Below, piece after piece: positions 1-10,361 of a DNA stretch of 34,727 nt. Made by a program: the position numbers and the translations under genes. The stretch lies in assembly GCA_945874145.1 (NCBI GenBank), contig CAMCFN010000042.1:1-34727 (forward strand), given 5' to 3'. Every line of letters starts with the position of its first letter. Within the stretch, counting starts at the first letter, position 1. This DNA is from Akkermansia muciniphila. GTDB taxonomy: Bacteria; Verrucomicrobiota; Verrucomicrobiia; Limisphaerales; SXTU01. Under the pieces are notes generated by a model. It did no database searches and was not told the origin of the DNA. It saw nothing but the letters and a program-made list of their open reading frames with translations.

Positions 1-2
1 TC

Positions 3-137
3 GAATGGCGCGGTCATCAAAAGCAGCCGCGTCATAAAACCACTACCGACTTCGCCGCCTGGATGGCCGCCGAGCATGCCCGCCGCGTCCTGTTCACCGT
101 CACCGCCCGCCAACCCAACCTCCGCTCCCCTTCGTGA
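3..137 (+). CDS. C-terminal tail of an unidentified protein (partial)
   Basis: An open frame enters from the left edge and ends at a TGA at 135-137, giving 44 residues. Its third codon positions are mostly G or C, especially in the second half, as expected for coding DNA here. The tail is rich in Arg, His and Ala (for example FAAWMAAEHARRVLF) and I do not recognise the family. The next gene on the same strand begins about 65 bp later in another frame. It could be the end of a real gene or chance open frame; only the upstream sequence can tell. Confidence 0.35.
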   Translation, partial: EWRGHQKQPRHKTTTDFAAWMAAEHARRVLFTVTARQPNLRSPS

Positions 138-201
138 ATACGCCATGGCCCGCCCGAGGGACGCTTCCTTTGGACTTGCCTTTTTGGGGCTCACTCGGAA
201 G

Positions 202-966
202 ATGCCCGGCCTTACTGTGCAACCAGAAGCAACACCAACAGCCCCCCCGGAATCATCGTGGCAGATTGAAGCGATGGCATGGGTCGAAACCCACCAAAGA
301 CAACTGCTTTACGCTGGGGTCGCCGCGCTCGCCCTCTGGCTGGCAGCCTTCACCTACAACCACGTAAGGAAGGGCACCGAAGCGCAGGCCAACGCCGCAC
401 TTGCCGCCCTGCACAAGCCCGCTGACCGCGCCGGCAAGCAAACTCCCCCCACCGCAGCAGAATACCTCAAGGTGGCCGAGCAGCACGCCGGCACGGCCGC
501 CGCTGACCGCGCACTGCTGTTTGCCGCTGACCGGCTTTTTGCCGAGGGCAAGCACGCCGAGGCCCGGACCCGTTTTGAAAAGGTCTTAGCCGCCAAAACC
601 ACTGGCCCCACCGCAGCGGTGGCCGCAATTGGCATCGCTGCCTGCCACGAAGCCTTGGGCGAGGCGGACAAGGCCGTGGCTGCCTACGAACAAGTGGTTT
701 CGCTGCATGGCAGCTCGCCTGAAGTGCATCAAGCCCGGCTTGCCTTGGGCCTGCTCCACGAACAAAAAGGGCGCAATGATCAAGCGCTTCGGCTCTATGA
801 CGAGGTGCTTCGCGCCAAGCCTCTGACCGTCTGGCGGATGGAGGCGGAGATGCGCCGGGAACAATTGTTGCGTCGGCAGCCCCAGCTCGCCGTGGGTGGC
901 CTGCCCAGCGCAGCCGCAACGGCCAGTGCCATGGTCGCCGCCACCAACTCGCCGGCGAAGAAGTAG
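202..966 (+). CDS. Membrane-anchored tetratricopeptide repeat protein
   Basis: With the chosen start the product has 254 residues. A Pro/Thr-rich N-terminus is followed by one hydrophobic segment at about residues 34-53 (LLYAGVAALALWLAAF) and then a long helical region. That region contains TPR-like units, for instance GKHAEARTRFEKVLA, GEADKAVAAYEQVVS and GRNDQALRLYDEVLR. The layout, a short cytoplasmic tail, one membrane helix and TPRs, resembles YfgM/PF09976-type proteins that hold complexes at the inner membrane; this similarity is inferred from pattern only. The start is uncertain: the frame is open from 76, and ATG codons at 145, 202 and 274 all precede the membrane segment. A GGAAG sequence abuts the 202 ATG but is too close to be a proper ribosome site. 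ugd follows 45 bp downstream on the same strand. Confidence 0.72.
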   Translation: MPGLTVQPEATPTAPPESSWQIEAMAWVETHQRQLLYAGVAALALWLAAFTYNHVRKGTEAQANAALAALHKPADRAGKQTPPTAAEYLKVAEQHAGTAAADRALLFAADRLFAEGKHAEARTRFEKVLAAKTTGPTAAVAAIGIAACHEALGEADKAVAAYEQVVSLHGSSPEVHQARLALGLLHEQKGRNDQALRLYDEVLRAKPLTVWRMEAEMRREQLLRRQPQLAVGGLPSAAATASAMVAATNSPAKK

Positions 967-1011
967 TCTGAGTCTCCGGCTATCACCGGGGAAGACTCGC
1001 ACCCAGTTGTC

Positions 1012-2310
1012 ATGAAGCTCACCATCATCGGCACCGGTTACGTTGGCCTTGTCACTGGAGCCTGTTTCGCCGAAGTCGGCCATACAGTCATCTGTGTGGA
1101 CAACGACCCGCGCAAGGTGGAAACCCTTCGCCAAGGCGGCATCCCCATTTACGAACCCGGCTTGGAAGACATGGTGAAGCGCCACGTCGCCTCCGGCCAG
1201 CTCCAGTTCACCGGTGACACCGCCGAAGGCGTGCAGAAGTCGGATGTCATTTTCATCGCCGTCCCGACTCCACCGCAGCCCGACGGCTCCGTAGATTTGT
1301 CCTACATCGAGAAAGTCGCCCGGGACATCGCCGCCGCGATGACCAGCTACAAGATCGTCGTGGACAAGAGCACCGTCCCGGTGAAAACCGGCGAGAAGGT
1401 GGCGGAAACCATCAAGCGCTACTGCAAGGCGAAGGTGGAATTTGACGTGGTGAGCAACCCGGAGTTCCTGCGCGAGGGTTTCGCGGTCGAGGACTTGATG
1501 AAGCCTGACCGCATCGTGGTCGGGGTCGTTTCCCAGCGTCCGGCGGCGGCGATGCGCGAGCTTTATGCGCCCTTCAACGCCCCGATCATTGTGACGGACA
1601 TCAGCTCCGCCGAGTTGATCAAGCACGCGGCGAACTCCTTCTTGGCGCTGAAGATTTCCTACATCAACGCCATCGCCAATATATGTGAAGCCAGCGGCGC
1701 TAACGTGGAAGAGGTCGCCAACGGCATGGGCATGGACGTGCGCATCGGCCGGCGCTTCCTAAACGCCGGCCTGGGCTTTGGTGGCTCTTGTTTCCCGAAG
1801 GATCTCAGCGCCTTCATCAAGATTGCCGACCAGCTTGGCTACGATTTCCAACTGCTCAAGGAGGTCCAGCACATCAACGCCGACCAGATGAACCGCTTCG
1901 TCAAGAAGCTCACCGACACGCTCTGGGTGTTGAAGGACAAAAAAATCGGTGTGCTCGGGCTGGCCTTCAAGCAGAACACCGACGACGTCCGCATGTCCCC
2001 GGCGATTGACCTGTGCCAGCGCCTGCTCAAGGACGGGGCCTCTATCCGGGTGTATGACCCCAAGGCGATGAGCAAGGCAAAGGCTGTCCTCCCGCCGGGG
2101 GAGACGATCACCTATGTGGCGGACATGAACGACATTGCCGAAGGCTGCGACGCTCTCGTGGTGGCGACGGAATGGCCCGAGTTCAAGCAACTCGACCTCG
2201 ACCGCGCTCGCCGGACCATGAGCCACCCAATCTTGTTTGATGGGCGGAACCTCTTTGATCCAACGGCGATGGAACGGCTCGGGTGGGTTTACAAGAGCGT
2301 GGGCAGGTAA
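1012..2310 (+). CDS. ugd: UDP-glucose 6-dehydrogenase
   Basis: This 432-residue enzyme oxidises UDP-glucose to UDP-glucuronate with two NAD+, supplying the precursor for acidic surface polysaccharides or lipopolysaccharide sugars. The N-terminal Rossmann motif IGTGYVGLVTGACFAEVGH is intact. Lys214 in LALKISYIN and catalytic Cys260 in GFGGSCFPKD are both present. The C-terminal UDP-binding domain carries GLAFKQNTDDVRMSPA. Length is normal for the UGD/TuaD family. The start is the first ATG of the frame and gives the expected MKLTIIGTGY beginning, with no strong Shine-Dalgarno sequence. The Nudix gene starts 16 bp after the stop, so the two are probably co-transcribed. No glycosyltransferases are adjacent, so the end polymer cannot be told. 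Confidence 0.97.
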   Translation: MKLTIIGTGYVGLVTGACFAEVGHTVICVDNDPRKVETLRQGGIPIYEPGLEDMVKRHVASGQLQFTGDTAEGVQKSDVIFIAVPTPPQPDGSVDLSYIEKVARDIAAAMTSYKIVVDKSTVPVKTGEKVAETIKRYCKAKVEFDVVSNPEFLREGFAVEDLMKPDRIVVGVVSQRPAAAMRELYAPFNAPIIVTDISSAELIKHAANSFLALKISYINAIANICEASGANVEEVANGMGMDVRIGRRFLNAGLGFGGSCFPKDLSAFIKIADQLGYDFQLLKEVQHINADQMNRFVKKLTDTLWVLKDKKIGVLGLAFKQNTDDVRMSPAIDLCQRLLKDGASIRVYDPKAMSKAKAVLPPGETITYVADMNDIAEGCDALVVATEWPEFKQLDLDRARRTMSHPILFDGRNLFDPTAMERLGWVYKSVGR

Positions 2311-2326
2311 CGAGGAAGCAGGAAGT

Positions 2327-2770
2327 ATGAAGGAAGGGCAAAACAACGGGATCCCCGTTCACCCCTTCCCCTCAGTTGAAGTCAGCGCGGGGCTCGTCTT
2401 TCGCGGCAACGAACTTCTCATCACGCAACGCCTCGCTGGCAGCCATCTTGCGGGCTTGTGGGAGTTTCCCGGTGGTAAGCGTGAGCCGGGTGAGACCTTT
2501 GAAGACTGCCTGCGCCGCGAGCTGCAAGAGGAACTCGGCGTCACCGTGGTGGTGCATGACCTGATGGAAAGCCTCACGCATTCCTACCCGGAGAAGACCG
2601 TTCATCTGCGCTTCTTCCGTTGCACCCTTGCGGAACCGACCGCCGAACCACGTCCGTTGGGCTGCCAGGCCGTGCAATGGGTCACCCAGAAGACCCTGGC
2701 CGGCTATCAGTTTCCCGCCGCCGATGCGCGGCTGCTGGCCCGGTTGCAGGACCCGGCGCGGCCTTGGTGA
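2327..2770 (+). CDS. Nudix hydrolase, MutT type
   Basis: The product has 147 residues and a complete Nudix box, GGKREPGETFEDCLRREL followed by QEELGV, at about residues 49-72; it matches GX5EX7REUXEEXGU. The strand before the box (AGLVFRGNELLITQRL) and the C-terminal segment (VQWVTQKTLAGYQFPAADARLL) are typical of the 8-oxo-dGTP diphosphatase / CTP pyrophosphohydrolase branch. The likely role is cleaning oxidised nucleotides from the pool. The frame is open from 2237, inside ugd, but the ATG at 2327 has GGAAG four bases upstream and starts just before the conserved domain, so I prefer it. Exact substrate cannot be read from sequence. Confidence 0.92.
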   Translation: MKEGQNNGIPVHPFPSVEVSAGLVFRGNELLITQRLAGSHLAGLWEFPGGKREPGETFEDCLRRELQEELGVTVVVHDLMESLTHSYPEKTVHLRFFRCTLAEPTAEPRPLGCQAVQWVTQKTLAGYQFPAADARLLARLQDPARPW

Positions 2771-2821
2771 TCTGGCGCCTGAATTTGTCAGACTGCGCAG
2801 CCAGGCAAGTTCAGCGACACG

Positions 2822-4150
2822 CTATTTCTTCCCCACCAAGTCCAGGACGGCCGCGCTCATGGCGGTCACGCCTGTCTTCAAGGTCGGTTCAGGCACGGGA
2901 GCAAACTTGCTCGAATGAAGCGAGGGTAGTGTCTTGCCGGTCTTGATGCTTTCGTTGACTGATTCCTTCGTGATTGTCCCCAGCCAGAAAATACAGATGG
3001 GCACCTTGTGCTCAGTTCGCCCATAAAGGCCGAAATCCTCCGCCCCCATCACCGCTCCCTTGGGCACCACGTTGCCCGGACTAATCCACCGGCTGATCGA
3101 GGCAGCCACTCGCTGGGTGAGCACCGGATCGTTGTAGGTGGAACGCGCCCCTTCCTCCGAAATCGAGACCGTGGGCAGCAGCTTTTCCGGAATCCCGGCG
3201 GCAAGCGCCTGCCCCAGCACGATGCGCCGAAGCGCAGCGATGGAGGCTTCCCGCACCGCATCCGAGTAGCTGCGCATGGTGAGTTGCAGGCGGACCTCGT
3301 CGGGAATGATGTTGTGCTTGGTGCCACCGTGGATGGAACCCACCGTCACGACCGCGGGATCCGTCGGGGAGGTTTCGCGGCTCACGATGGTCTGGAGCGC
3401 GAGGATGATCTGCGCCGACAGCACGATTGGGTCCTTGGTCATGTGCGGCCACGCCCCATGCCCGCTAACCCCGCGCACCACGATGTCCACCGTGTCAGAG
3501 TTGGCGAGGGCATAGCCTTCGGTGTGACCGACGGTCCCCGCTGGAAGATCGCTAGCTACATGCAGTGCGAGGCAGAAATCCGGTCGCGGAAAGCGGGTGA
3601 AAAGCCCTTCTGCCAGCATCCGCTTGGCTCCGCCCACCCGCTCCTCTGCTGCTTGGCCAATGAAAACCAGCGTGCCGCTCCACCGGTCCCGCAAGGCCGT
3701 CAGAACGCGGGCCGTCCCAATGAAGGAAGTCATGTGCACATCGTGCCCGCAGGCGTGCATGGCCGGCACTTCCTTGCCTTGATCATCCTTGGTCCTGGCC
3801 TTGCTGGCATACGGCAGCCCGGTCTCCTCCAGCACGGGCAGACCGTCCAGATCGGTGCGCACCAGAACCGTGGGCCCCGGCCCGTTCTTGAGAACGCCCA
3901 CGACACCGTGTCCGCCAACCTTCGCGGTCACTTCAAAGCCGGCCTGCTTCAGTTCGTCCGCGATCCGGGCGGCGGTCTTCTCCTCTTGGAAGGAGATCTC
4001 CGGATTGGCGTGGAGGTGTTTGTAAAGATCGAACAGGCGAGGGTATTCCGCCTCCACGCGGGCACGAACAGCGGGTTCGAGATCGGCCGCGCCAGCCAAG
4101 CACTGAGCGGCCAAAAGTGTAACCAACAGGGCGGCGGCGTGAGTCTTCAT
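2822..4150 (-). CDS. Exported M20 family amidohydrolase (M20D, IAA-amino acid hydrolase-like)
   Basis: The product has 442 residues. A signal peptide (MKTHAAALLVTLLAAQCLAGA) points to export. The metal-binding segment MHACGHDVHM lies at residues 131-140, the catalytic glutamates in GQAAEE at 165-170, and a further ligand histidine in LALHVASDLPAG near 197. The dimerisation domain with GVSGHGAWPH and a late LHSSKF ligand motif complete the M20D pattern. Relatives cleave amide bonds in N-acyl amino acids, hippurate or indoleacetyl amino acids, with two metal ions. The 3' end is convergent with the Nudix gene, leaving about 50 bp. It lies 130 bp downstream of tRNA-Pro on the same strand and no separate promoter is obvious, so read-through is possible. 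Natural substrate unknown. Confidence 0.95.
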   Translation of the reverse strand: MKTHAAALLVTLLAAQCLAGAADLEPAVRARVEAEYPRLFDLYKHLHANPEISFQEEKTAARIADELKQAGFEVTAKVGGHGVVGVLKNGPGPTVLVRTDLDGLPVLEETGLPYASKARTKDDQGKEVPAMHACGHDVHMTSFIGTARVLTALRDRWSGTLVFIGQAAEERVGGAKRMLAEGLFTRFPRPDFCLALHVASDLPAGTVGHTEGYALANSDTVDIVVRGVSGHGAWPHMTKDPIVLSAQIILALQTIVSRETSPTDPAVVTVGSIHGGTKHNIIPDEVRLQLTMRSYSDAVREASIAALRRIVLGQALAAGIPEKLLPTVSISEEGARSTYNDPVLTQRVAASISRWISPGNVVPKGAVMGAEDFGLYGRTEHKVPICIFWLGTITKESVNESIKTGKTLPSLHSSKFAPVPEPTLKTGVTAMSAAVLDLVGKK

Positions 4151-4280
4151 GAGTTGAGCGAAGGTATTTGCGGGAGTGAAGTGCGTTCCCGCCCCAAAAG
4201 CAAGCGAGGCAACCGCGCGGAAAACTGCACAGCCCGCTCGGTTGTGCGGATGAAAGTGCGCAGGCGGACTGCGGAGAAAA

Positions 4281-4357
4281 TGGTCGGGACGGTGAGATTT
4301 GAACTCACGACCTTCTGAACCCCATTCAGACGCGCTACCAAGCTACGCTACGTCCCG
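4281..4357 (-). tRNA. tRNA-Pro (anticodon GGG)
   Basis: On the minus strand a 77-nt cloverleaf begins CGGGACG and ends CGTCCCG-A-CCA, with the CCA tail encoded. The acceptor stem pairs 7/7, the D arm contains AGCTTGGTAGCGC, and the T arm carries GAGTTCAAATCTC. The anticodon stem TCTGA/TCAGA closes a loop reading ATGGGGT, giving anticodon GGG. The A32-U38 loop pair is the same as in the E. coli GGG proline tRNA. It reads CCC and CCU proline codons. Confidence 0.97.
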
Positions 4358-4394
4358 AACCATCGTGCCTCTCCGCAAGCGGAAAGGCGGGTGC

Positions 4395-4422
4395 ATACTA
4401 GAAGCCGTCCGCGTGCTTTCAA
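4395..4422 (-). promoter_or_regulatory. Sigma-70-type promoter of tRNA-Pro
   Basis: On the minus strand a -35 box TTGAAA (4417-4422) is followed after 16 bp by a -10 box TAGTAT (4395-4400). Transcription would start near 4388, about 30 nt before the mature tRNA 5' end at 4357. The bases just after the -10 box are GC-rich, like the discriminator of stringently controlled stable-RNA promoters; that last point is inference. Confidence 0.55.
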
Positions 4423-4474
4423 TCCCTATTTCGTGTGCGCTCGCCAATCGCACCAGCGGGCGTAACTTCCCGGT

Positions 4475-6007
<1,533 letters not shown>

Positions 6008-6010
6008 CCC

Positions 6011-6038
6011 GCGCCGGCGATTTGCAAATCGCCGGCGC
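6011..6038. repeat. Perfect 28-bp palindrome after glpD
   Basis: Positions 6011-6024 (GCGCCGGCGATTTG) are the exact reverse complement of 6025-6038, so the 28 bp read the same on both strands. It sits 4 bp past the glpD stop, in the 104-bp gap before the convergent acyl-CoA dehydrogenase stop. An A-run follows on the plus strand, so neither transcript gets a U-tract after the hairpin. It could be a Rho-type or processing hairpin, a dispersed palindromic repeat or a protein-binding site. The rest of the gap shows nothing I recognise. Confidence 0.8.
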
Positions 6039-6111
6039 AAAAAGGGAAACCCGGCCGCGGTGGGACAGAGAACGCGACCGGGTGCCGGGCTAGCCGCTCG
6101 GCTAGGCTCGC

Positions 6112-8046
6112 TCACTTTTTGTGAGCGACAATTCCTTCCTCCAGCCAGCCGAGCCGACCGGAGAGAACGCCTTGCGCCAGCTTGTAACCGGCGCGGTCGG
6201 CGTTGTGATGCAAGCCGTCGAAGTGCCGTGCGGTGCGCAGGCGGGCTTGCTGACAGAAACATTCCACGAGCTGGAGCAGCGACTCGCGTTCTTCAAGGCT
6301 CTTCGCTTCCTTCAACTTCGCCTCAGCTCGGGCGCACGTCGCGGTGAGCGCGAAGATTTCCGTGCCGATGTCCACGAAGCGGCCGAGCAAGACCTGCTGT
6401 TTCTCGAGCTTCGGACCGTTCAGCGCCATCGCGTGGAAGAGCGAACGCGCGAGCTTCCGCGCGGTGCGGCGGGCGAACTTGAGATGCTTCGCCAGTGCCG
6501 GGCCGGCATCCACGGAGCCGAGCGAGGGCAGCCATTGCTGCGGATACCAACTGGCGTAGAAGAGCCCGGCTCCGACGGCGGCCTTGGCGCGGACGCCGAG
6601 GGACAACTGCGAGTTCAGCACGGCCCCGGCGACTTTCAGATGCGGGTCCAGCGCCTCGCGGGCGATGAAGAGCCGCATGATTTCGCTGCTGCCCTCGAAG
6701 ATGGTGTTGATGCGGCAGTCGCGCAGGAAGCGCTCGACAGCGATGGGTTCCTCGCCGCGTTCCTTCAGCGACTGCGCGGTTTCGTAGCCGCGTCCGCCGC
6801 GAATCTGCATCGTGTCGTCCACGATTTCCCACGCGCGCTCGCTGCCCCAGAGCTTGCACATCGCGGCTTCGAGGCGGATGTCGGCCTTCTTGTCGCGGTC
6901 CACGAGGCTCGCGGTGTAGAGCGTCATCGCCTCCATCGCGAAGATGTTCGCGGCCATGCGTCCGAGTTTATCGGCGATGGCCGCGTGCTTGCCGATGGGC
7001 GCGCCCCACTGCACGCGCTCGGCGGACCACTTGCGGCTGACGGCGAGGCAACGCTTCGCGAGGCCCGTGCAAGCGGCGGGCAACGTGAGCCGGCCTGTGT
7101 TCAGTGTGGAGAGCGCGACCTTCAAGCCCTTGCCTTCTCCGAGCACAATGTTCGCGCGCGGCACTTTCACGTCGGTGAAGCGCACGACGCCGTTGTAGAG
7201 CGCGCGCAAGCCCATGAAGCGGCAGCGGTGCACGATTTCGATGCCCGGCGTGTCCATGTCCACGATGAAGGCCGTGACCTGCTTGCGCTCCTTGCCGTTC
7301 ACGAGCTTCGGCGGGGTCTGCGCCATCACGACGAGCACGCCGGCCTTGAGAAGGTTGGTGCACCAGAGCTTCTCGCCGTTGATGACGAAGTGCTGGCCGT
7401 CAGGCGTGGGCTCGGCGCGCGTCAGGAGCGTCGCGGGGTCGGAGCCGACGCCGGGCTCGGTGAGTGCGAAGGCGGAAATCTCGCCCTTCGCGCAACGCGG
7501 CAGCCACTTCGCTTTCTGCTCGTCGGTGCCGAAGAGAATCAGCGGCTGCGGCACGCCGATGCTTTGATGCGCGGAGACGAGTGCGGCGAGGTTGCCGCAA
7601 TAGCTGCCGAGCAACACAGCGGCGCGGCAGTAGTTCGTTTGCGAAAGGCCAAGCCCGCCGAGCGTCGGCGAAATCTTGATGCCGAACGCGCCCATCTTCG
7701 CGAGGCCCTCGATGACTTCGTCCGGAATCTCGCCGGTGCGGTCAATTTCGTCGGGGTCCACGTTGGCGCGGAGAAAAGCGTCGAGCCGCGCGAGGAAGGC
7801 ATCGCCCTGGTCGCGGTCCTCGTGCGATTGCGCGGGGAACGGCAGCAAGCGGTCCAGCTCGTAGCGGCCCATGAAAAGGTTCGCGGCGAAGCTGCCCTTC
7901 TCGGACGCGGCGTCGCGCGCGGACTCGGTCATCTCCAGCGCGGCGCGCTGGCCGGCGTTCATCTTCGAGGTGTCGATGACTTGCGCGGCGTCGTCAGCAG
8001 GCGGCGTGGGGCGCGGTTCCGTAGGTGGTGTGGCGAGTGCATTCAT
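6112..8046 (-). CDS. Acyl-CoA dehydrogenase, long-chain (VLCAD/ACAD9-like)
   Basis: The product has 644 residues and catalyses the FAD-dependent first step of beta-oxidation, acyl-CoA to trans-2-enoyl-CoA. The flavin/substrate loop FALTEPGVGSDPATLLTRA is present, as are EKLWCTN, the GRGYETAQSLKERG segment and the catalytic base Glu451 in RINTIFEGSSEIMR. After residue 460 it carries about 180 extra residues, the helical C-terminal domain of VLCAD/ACAD9-type enzymes that favours long chains and membrane contact. The frame stays open upstream to 8394, but the ATG at 8046 has GGAGGA four bases before it and is clearly the start. It is the last gene of the operon, 101 bp after fadJ. No electron-transfer flavoprotein genes are in view. 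Confidence 0.95.
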   Translation of the reverse strand: MNALATPPTEPRPTPPADDAAQVIDTSKMNAGQRAALEMTESARDAASEKGSFAANLFMGRYELDRLLPFPAQSHEDRDQGDAFLARLDAFLRANVDPDEIDRTGEIPDEVIEGLAKMGAFGIKISPTLGGLGLSQTNYCRAAVLLGSYCGNLAALVSAHQSIGVPQPLILFGTDEQKAKWLPRCAKGEISAFALTEPGVGSDPATLLTRAEPTPDGQHFVINGEKLWCTNLLKAGVLVVMAQTPPKLVNGKERKQVTAFIVDMDTPGIEIVHRCRFMGLRALYNGVVRFTDVKVPRANIVLGEGKGLKVALSTLNTGRLTLPAACTGLAKRCLAVSRKWSAERVQWGAPIGKHAAIADKLGRMAANIFAMEAMTLYTASLVDRDKKADIRLEAAMCKLWGSERAWEIVDDTMQIRGGRGYETAQSLKERGEEPIAVERFLRDCRINTIFEGSSEIMRLFIAREALDPHLKVAGAVLNSQLSLGVRAKAAVGAGLFYASWYPQQWLPSLGSVDAGPALAKHLKFARRTARKLARSLFHAMALNGPKLEKQQVLLGRFVDIGTEIFALTATCARAEAKLKEAKSLEERESLLQLVECFCQQARLRTARHFDGLHHNADRAGYKLAQGVLSGRLGWLEEGIVAHKK

Positions 8047-8050
8047 GGTG

Positions 8051-8056
8051 TCCTCC
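8051..8056 (-). promoter_or_regulatory. Ribosome binding site of the acyl-CoA dehydrogenase
   Basis: GGAGGA on the minus strand ends four bases before the ATG at 8046. It is the strongest Shine-Dalgarno match seen in the window and fixes the start of a frame that is otherwise open for another 116 codons. Most other genes here have weak or no such signal. Confidence 0.8.
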
Positions 8057-8147
8057 GGTGCGTTGTCGGTTGATGTGTGTGGAACGAAAGGGAAGGAAGG
8101 AGCGTGCCAGTCGCGCGGGTGCGAAGGGGGTTGCGGCCACGCTGGTC

Positions 8148-10361
8148 TCACAGCATAACAGTCGCGTCCGCATAAAAGCCCTTTTCCTTCGCCGCCAAAT
8201 CCTTCAGCAGCCCGCATGGGTCGAAGCGCGTCTCGCCTTCGTCCACCAGCTCGTTCATGGCGCGCACGACGTTCGCCACGCCGACCGTGTCCACGTGCCG
8301 AAGCGGGCCACCGCGGAACGGCGCGAAGCCCGCACCCATAATCATCGCGAAATCCACGTCTTCCGGACCGCTCACGATGCCTTCCTCCACGCACCGCGCG
8401 GCCTCGTTGACCATGAGCAGCACCATGCGCAGCGCGAGGTCCACGCGGTCGAGGTTCGCGGCGGAATCATCCTTCACGTAGCGCTCGGCAGCTTCGCCCA
8501 CGACGGCCTCCTTGCCTTGATGCCGGTAAAAACCTTCGCCCGACTTGCGTCCGAGATGGCCGCCCTTCACGAGCTTGGAGAGAACTTCCGGCACCGCCAT
8601 GCGCCGGTGGTAATGGCTCGCGAGCGTCTCCGCGACGTGCAGGGAAACGTCCGTGCCCACTTCGTCCACGAGTCGCAGCGGACCCATCGGCATGCCGAAC
8701 TCCAGCATCGATTCGTCCAGCTCCGTGACTTCCGCGCCGGCCTCGAAGAGCCGCGCCGCCTCGACGAGATACGGCATCAGCACGCGGTTCACGACGAAAC
8801 CGGGGCTGTCCTTCACGAGCACGGGGAGCTTGCCCATCGCCTGCACGAACTTCAGCGCGCGGCGCACGACCTCCGCGTCCGTGCGCGGCGTATGGATGAC
8901 CTCGACGAGCTGCATTCGATGCACCGGGTTGAAGAAGTGGATGCCCACGACGCGCTCGCTGGCACAGAGGCTCTCGGCCAGCTCGGTGACGGAGAGGGCG
9001 GAGGTGTTGGTGGCGAGAATCGTGTCCGGTCCGGCGAGCTGCTCCAGCTTGCGGAAGATGTCCTTCTTCAACTCCATCTTCTCCACGGCGGCTTCGATGA
9101 TGACATCCGCGCGGCGAAGTGAAGGCAGGTCAACGACCGGAGAAATCCTGTCCATCGCCGCGCGGGCCTCGACGGGCGTGAACGTGCGGCGCTTCACGCC
9201 CTCCGCGAAGAGTTTGCCCACGGTAGCCATGCCGCGAGCGACGGCATCCGTGTTGATGTCGCGCAGCATCACGGAGACGCCACGCGCCGCGAGCCACTGC
9301 GCAATGCCCGCGCCCATCACGCCCGCACCGATGACGGTAGCGCGTTCGACACGCGCAGTGGCGGGCGAGGTGCCAGCTTTGCCATCAAACGTCAGCTTCT
9401 TCGCGCGCTCCTGGAGGAAGAACACGCGAATCAAGTTTTTCGCCGCGTCGGTCTGGGCGAGCAGGCAGATGGCGTCGGCTTCCAGTTTCAAAGAACGCTT
9501 CTCTGTGCGCCCCACCCCGAGCGTCACGACTTCGAGCGCCTTGAGCACAGCGGGATAATGGCCGCGCGTCTCTTTGAAGAGCTTCGGCTGCGTCCAGACC
9601 GAGATGAGGTTTGCCGCGAGGGCGTTGTTCGTGGCCTTCATCGCGAGCGACGTCGGACGATGCGGCTTGTGCCCTGCCTTCGCAACTTTCGCCAGCGCGA
9701 CGGTGAGCAAGCTCTCATGCGGCACGAGGTCGTCCACCATGCCGAGCTTGAGCGCCTGTTTCGCGGCGACCGTCTTGCCGGCGAGGATGAGGCCGAGCGC
9801 CTTGGGCAGGCCGATGAGACGCGGGAGCCGTGTGCTGCCGCCCCAAGCGGGCAGGATGCCGAGCTGCACTTCGGGCAAGCCGAGCTTCGTAGCCTTGTCC
9901 GGCGTGGCGAAGCGGAAGTCGCACGCGAGGCAGACCTCGAAGCCGCCGCCCAGGCACGCGCCGTGAATCGCGGCGGCAGTCGGCAGCGGGAGCGCGGCGA
10001 GCCGGCTGAACACGCGCTGACCGAACTCGACCATCTCGCGCAGCGCGTTCATCGGCGCGGTGGACAGCGAGTGCAGGTCCGCGCCGGCGATGAAGATGCC
10101 GGGCTTGGCGCTGGTGAGCACGACGCCGCGCAGGGTGGAGTCGCGCTCGATGACATCGAGGTGGGCGTTGAGTTCCTCCAGCGTGGCGCGGTTGAAGATG
10201 TTCGCGGCGGAGTCGGGGCGGTCGAAGGTGAGGACGGCGATGGCGTCGACCGTGGTTTCGCGGCGGAGGTTTTTGAACTCGCGCGGGGCGGGAGCGGGTT
10301 GGGGTGCGTTCATCGCGTGAAGGTTGAGTTGCTCGGGTGCGGGTAGGATTGCAGTGCTCAT
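8148..10361 (-). CDS. fadJ: Fatty acid oxidation complex alpha subunit (enoyl-CoA hydratase / 3-hydroxyacyl-CoA dehydrogenase)
   Basis: This 737-residue bifunctional enzyme hydrates enoyl-CoA and oxidises L-3-hydroxyacyl-CoA with NAD+. The N-terminal crotonase domain (about 38-230) has the oxyanion-hole stretch GIFIAGADLHSL and both catalytic glutamates, Glu142 in CLGGGFEVCLACDFR and Glu164 in GLPEVQLGILPAWGG. The dehydrogenase NAD motif VIGAGVMGAGIAQWLAARG starts near 343. His475 in HFFNPVHRMQLVEVI and Glu487 form the catalytic dyad. The C-terminal domain continues to the end (EFGMPMGPLRLVDEVGTDV). Its ATG overlaps the thiolase stop by 4 bp, which indicates translational coupling. Residues 1-30 are a Pro/Ala-rich extension. 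FadJ and FadB are hard to separate by eye; the FadI-like partner favours FadJ. Confidence 0.95.
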   Translation of the reverse strand: MSTAILPAPEQLNLHAMNAPQPAPAPREFKNLRRETTVDAIAVLTFDRPDSAANIFNRATLEELNAHLDVIERDSTLRGVVLTSAKPGIFIAGADLHSLSTAPMNALREMVEFGQRVFSRLAALPLPTAAAIHGACLGGGFEVCLACDFRFATPDKATKLGLPEVQLGILPAWGGSTRLPRLIGLPKALGLILAGKTVAAKQALKLGMVDDLVPHESLLTVALAKVAKAGHKPHRPTSLAMKATNNALAANLISVWTQPKLFKETRGHYPAVLKALEVVTLGVGRTEKRSLKLEADAICLLAQTDAAKNLIRVFFLQERAKKLTFDGKAGTSPATARVERATVIGAGVMGAGIAQWLAARGVSVMLRDINTDAVARGMATVGKLFAEGVKRRTFTPVEARAAMDRISPVVDLPSLRRADVIIEAAVEKMELKKDIFRKLEQLAGPDTILATNTSALSVTELAESLCASERVVGIHFFNPVHRMQLVEVIHTPRTDAEVVRRALKFVQAMGKLPVLVKDSPGFVVNRVLMPYLVEAARLFEAGAEVTELDESMLEFGMPMGPLRLVDEVGTDVSLHVAETLASHYHRRMAVPEVLSKLVKGGHLGRKSGEGFYRHQGKEAVVGEAAERYVKDDSAANLDRVDLALRMVLLMVNEAARCVEEGIVSGPEDVDFAMIMGAGFAPFRGGPLRHVDTVGVANVVRAMNELVDEGETRFDPCGLLKDLAAKEKGFYADATVML

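Noticed and set aside
6011..6045. Standard intrinsic terminator for glpD
   Set aside because: The palindrome is followed by A residues, not T, on the glpD strand; on the other strand it is followed by GGGTCA.
6121..8073. 650-codon plus-strand open frame opposite the acyl-CoA dehydrogenase
   Set aside because: It is the antisense shadow of a well-supported gene in high-GC DNA; its translation is low-complexity Arg/Ala/His-rich with no motif.
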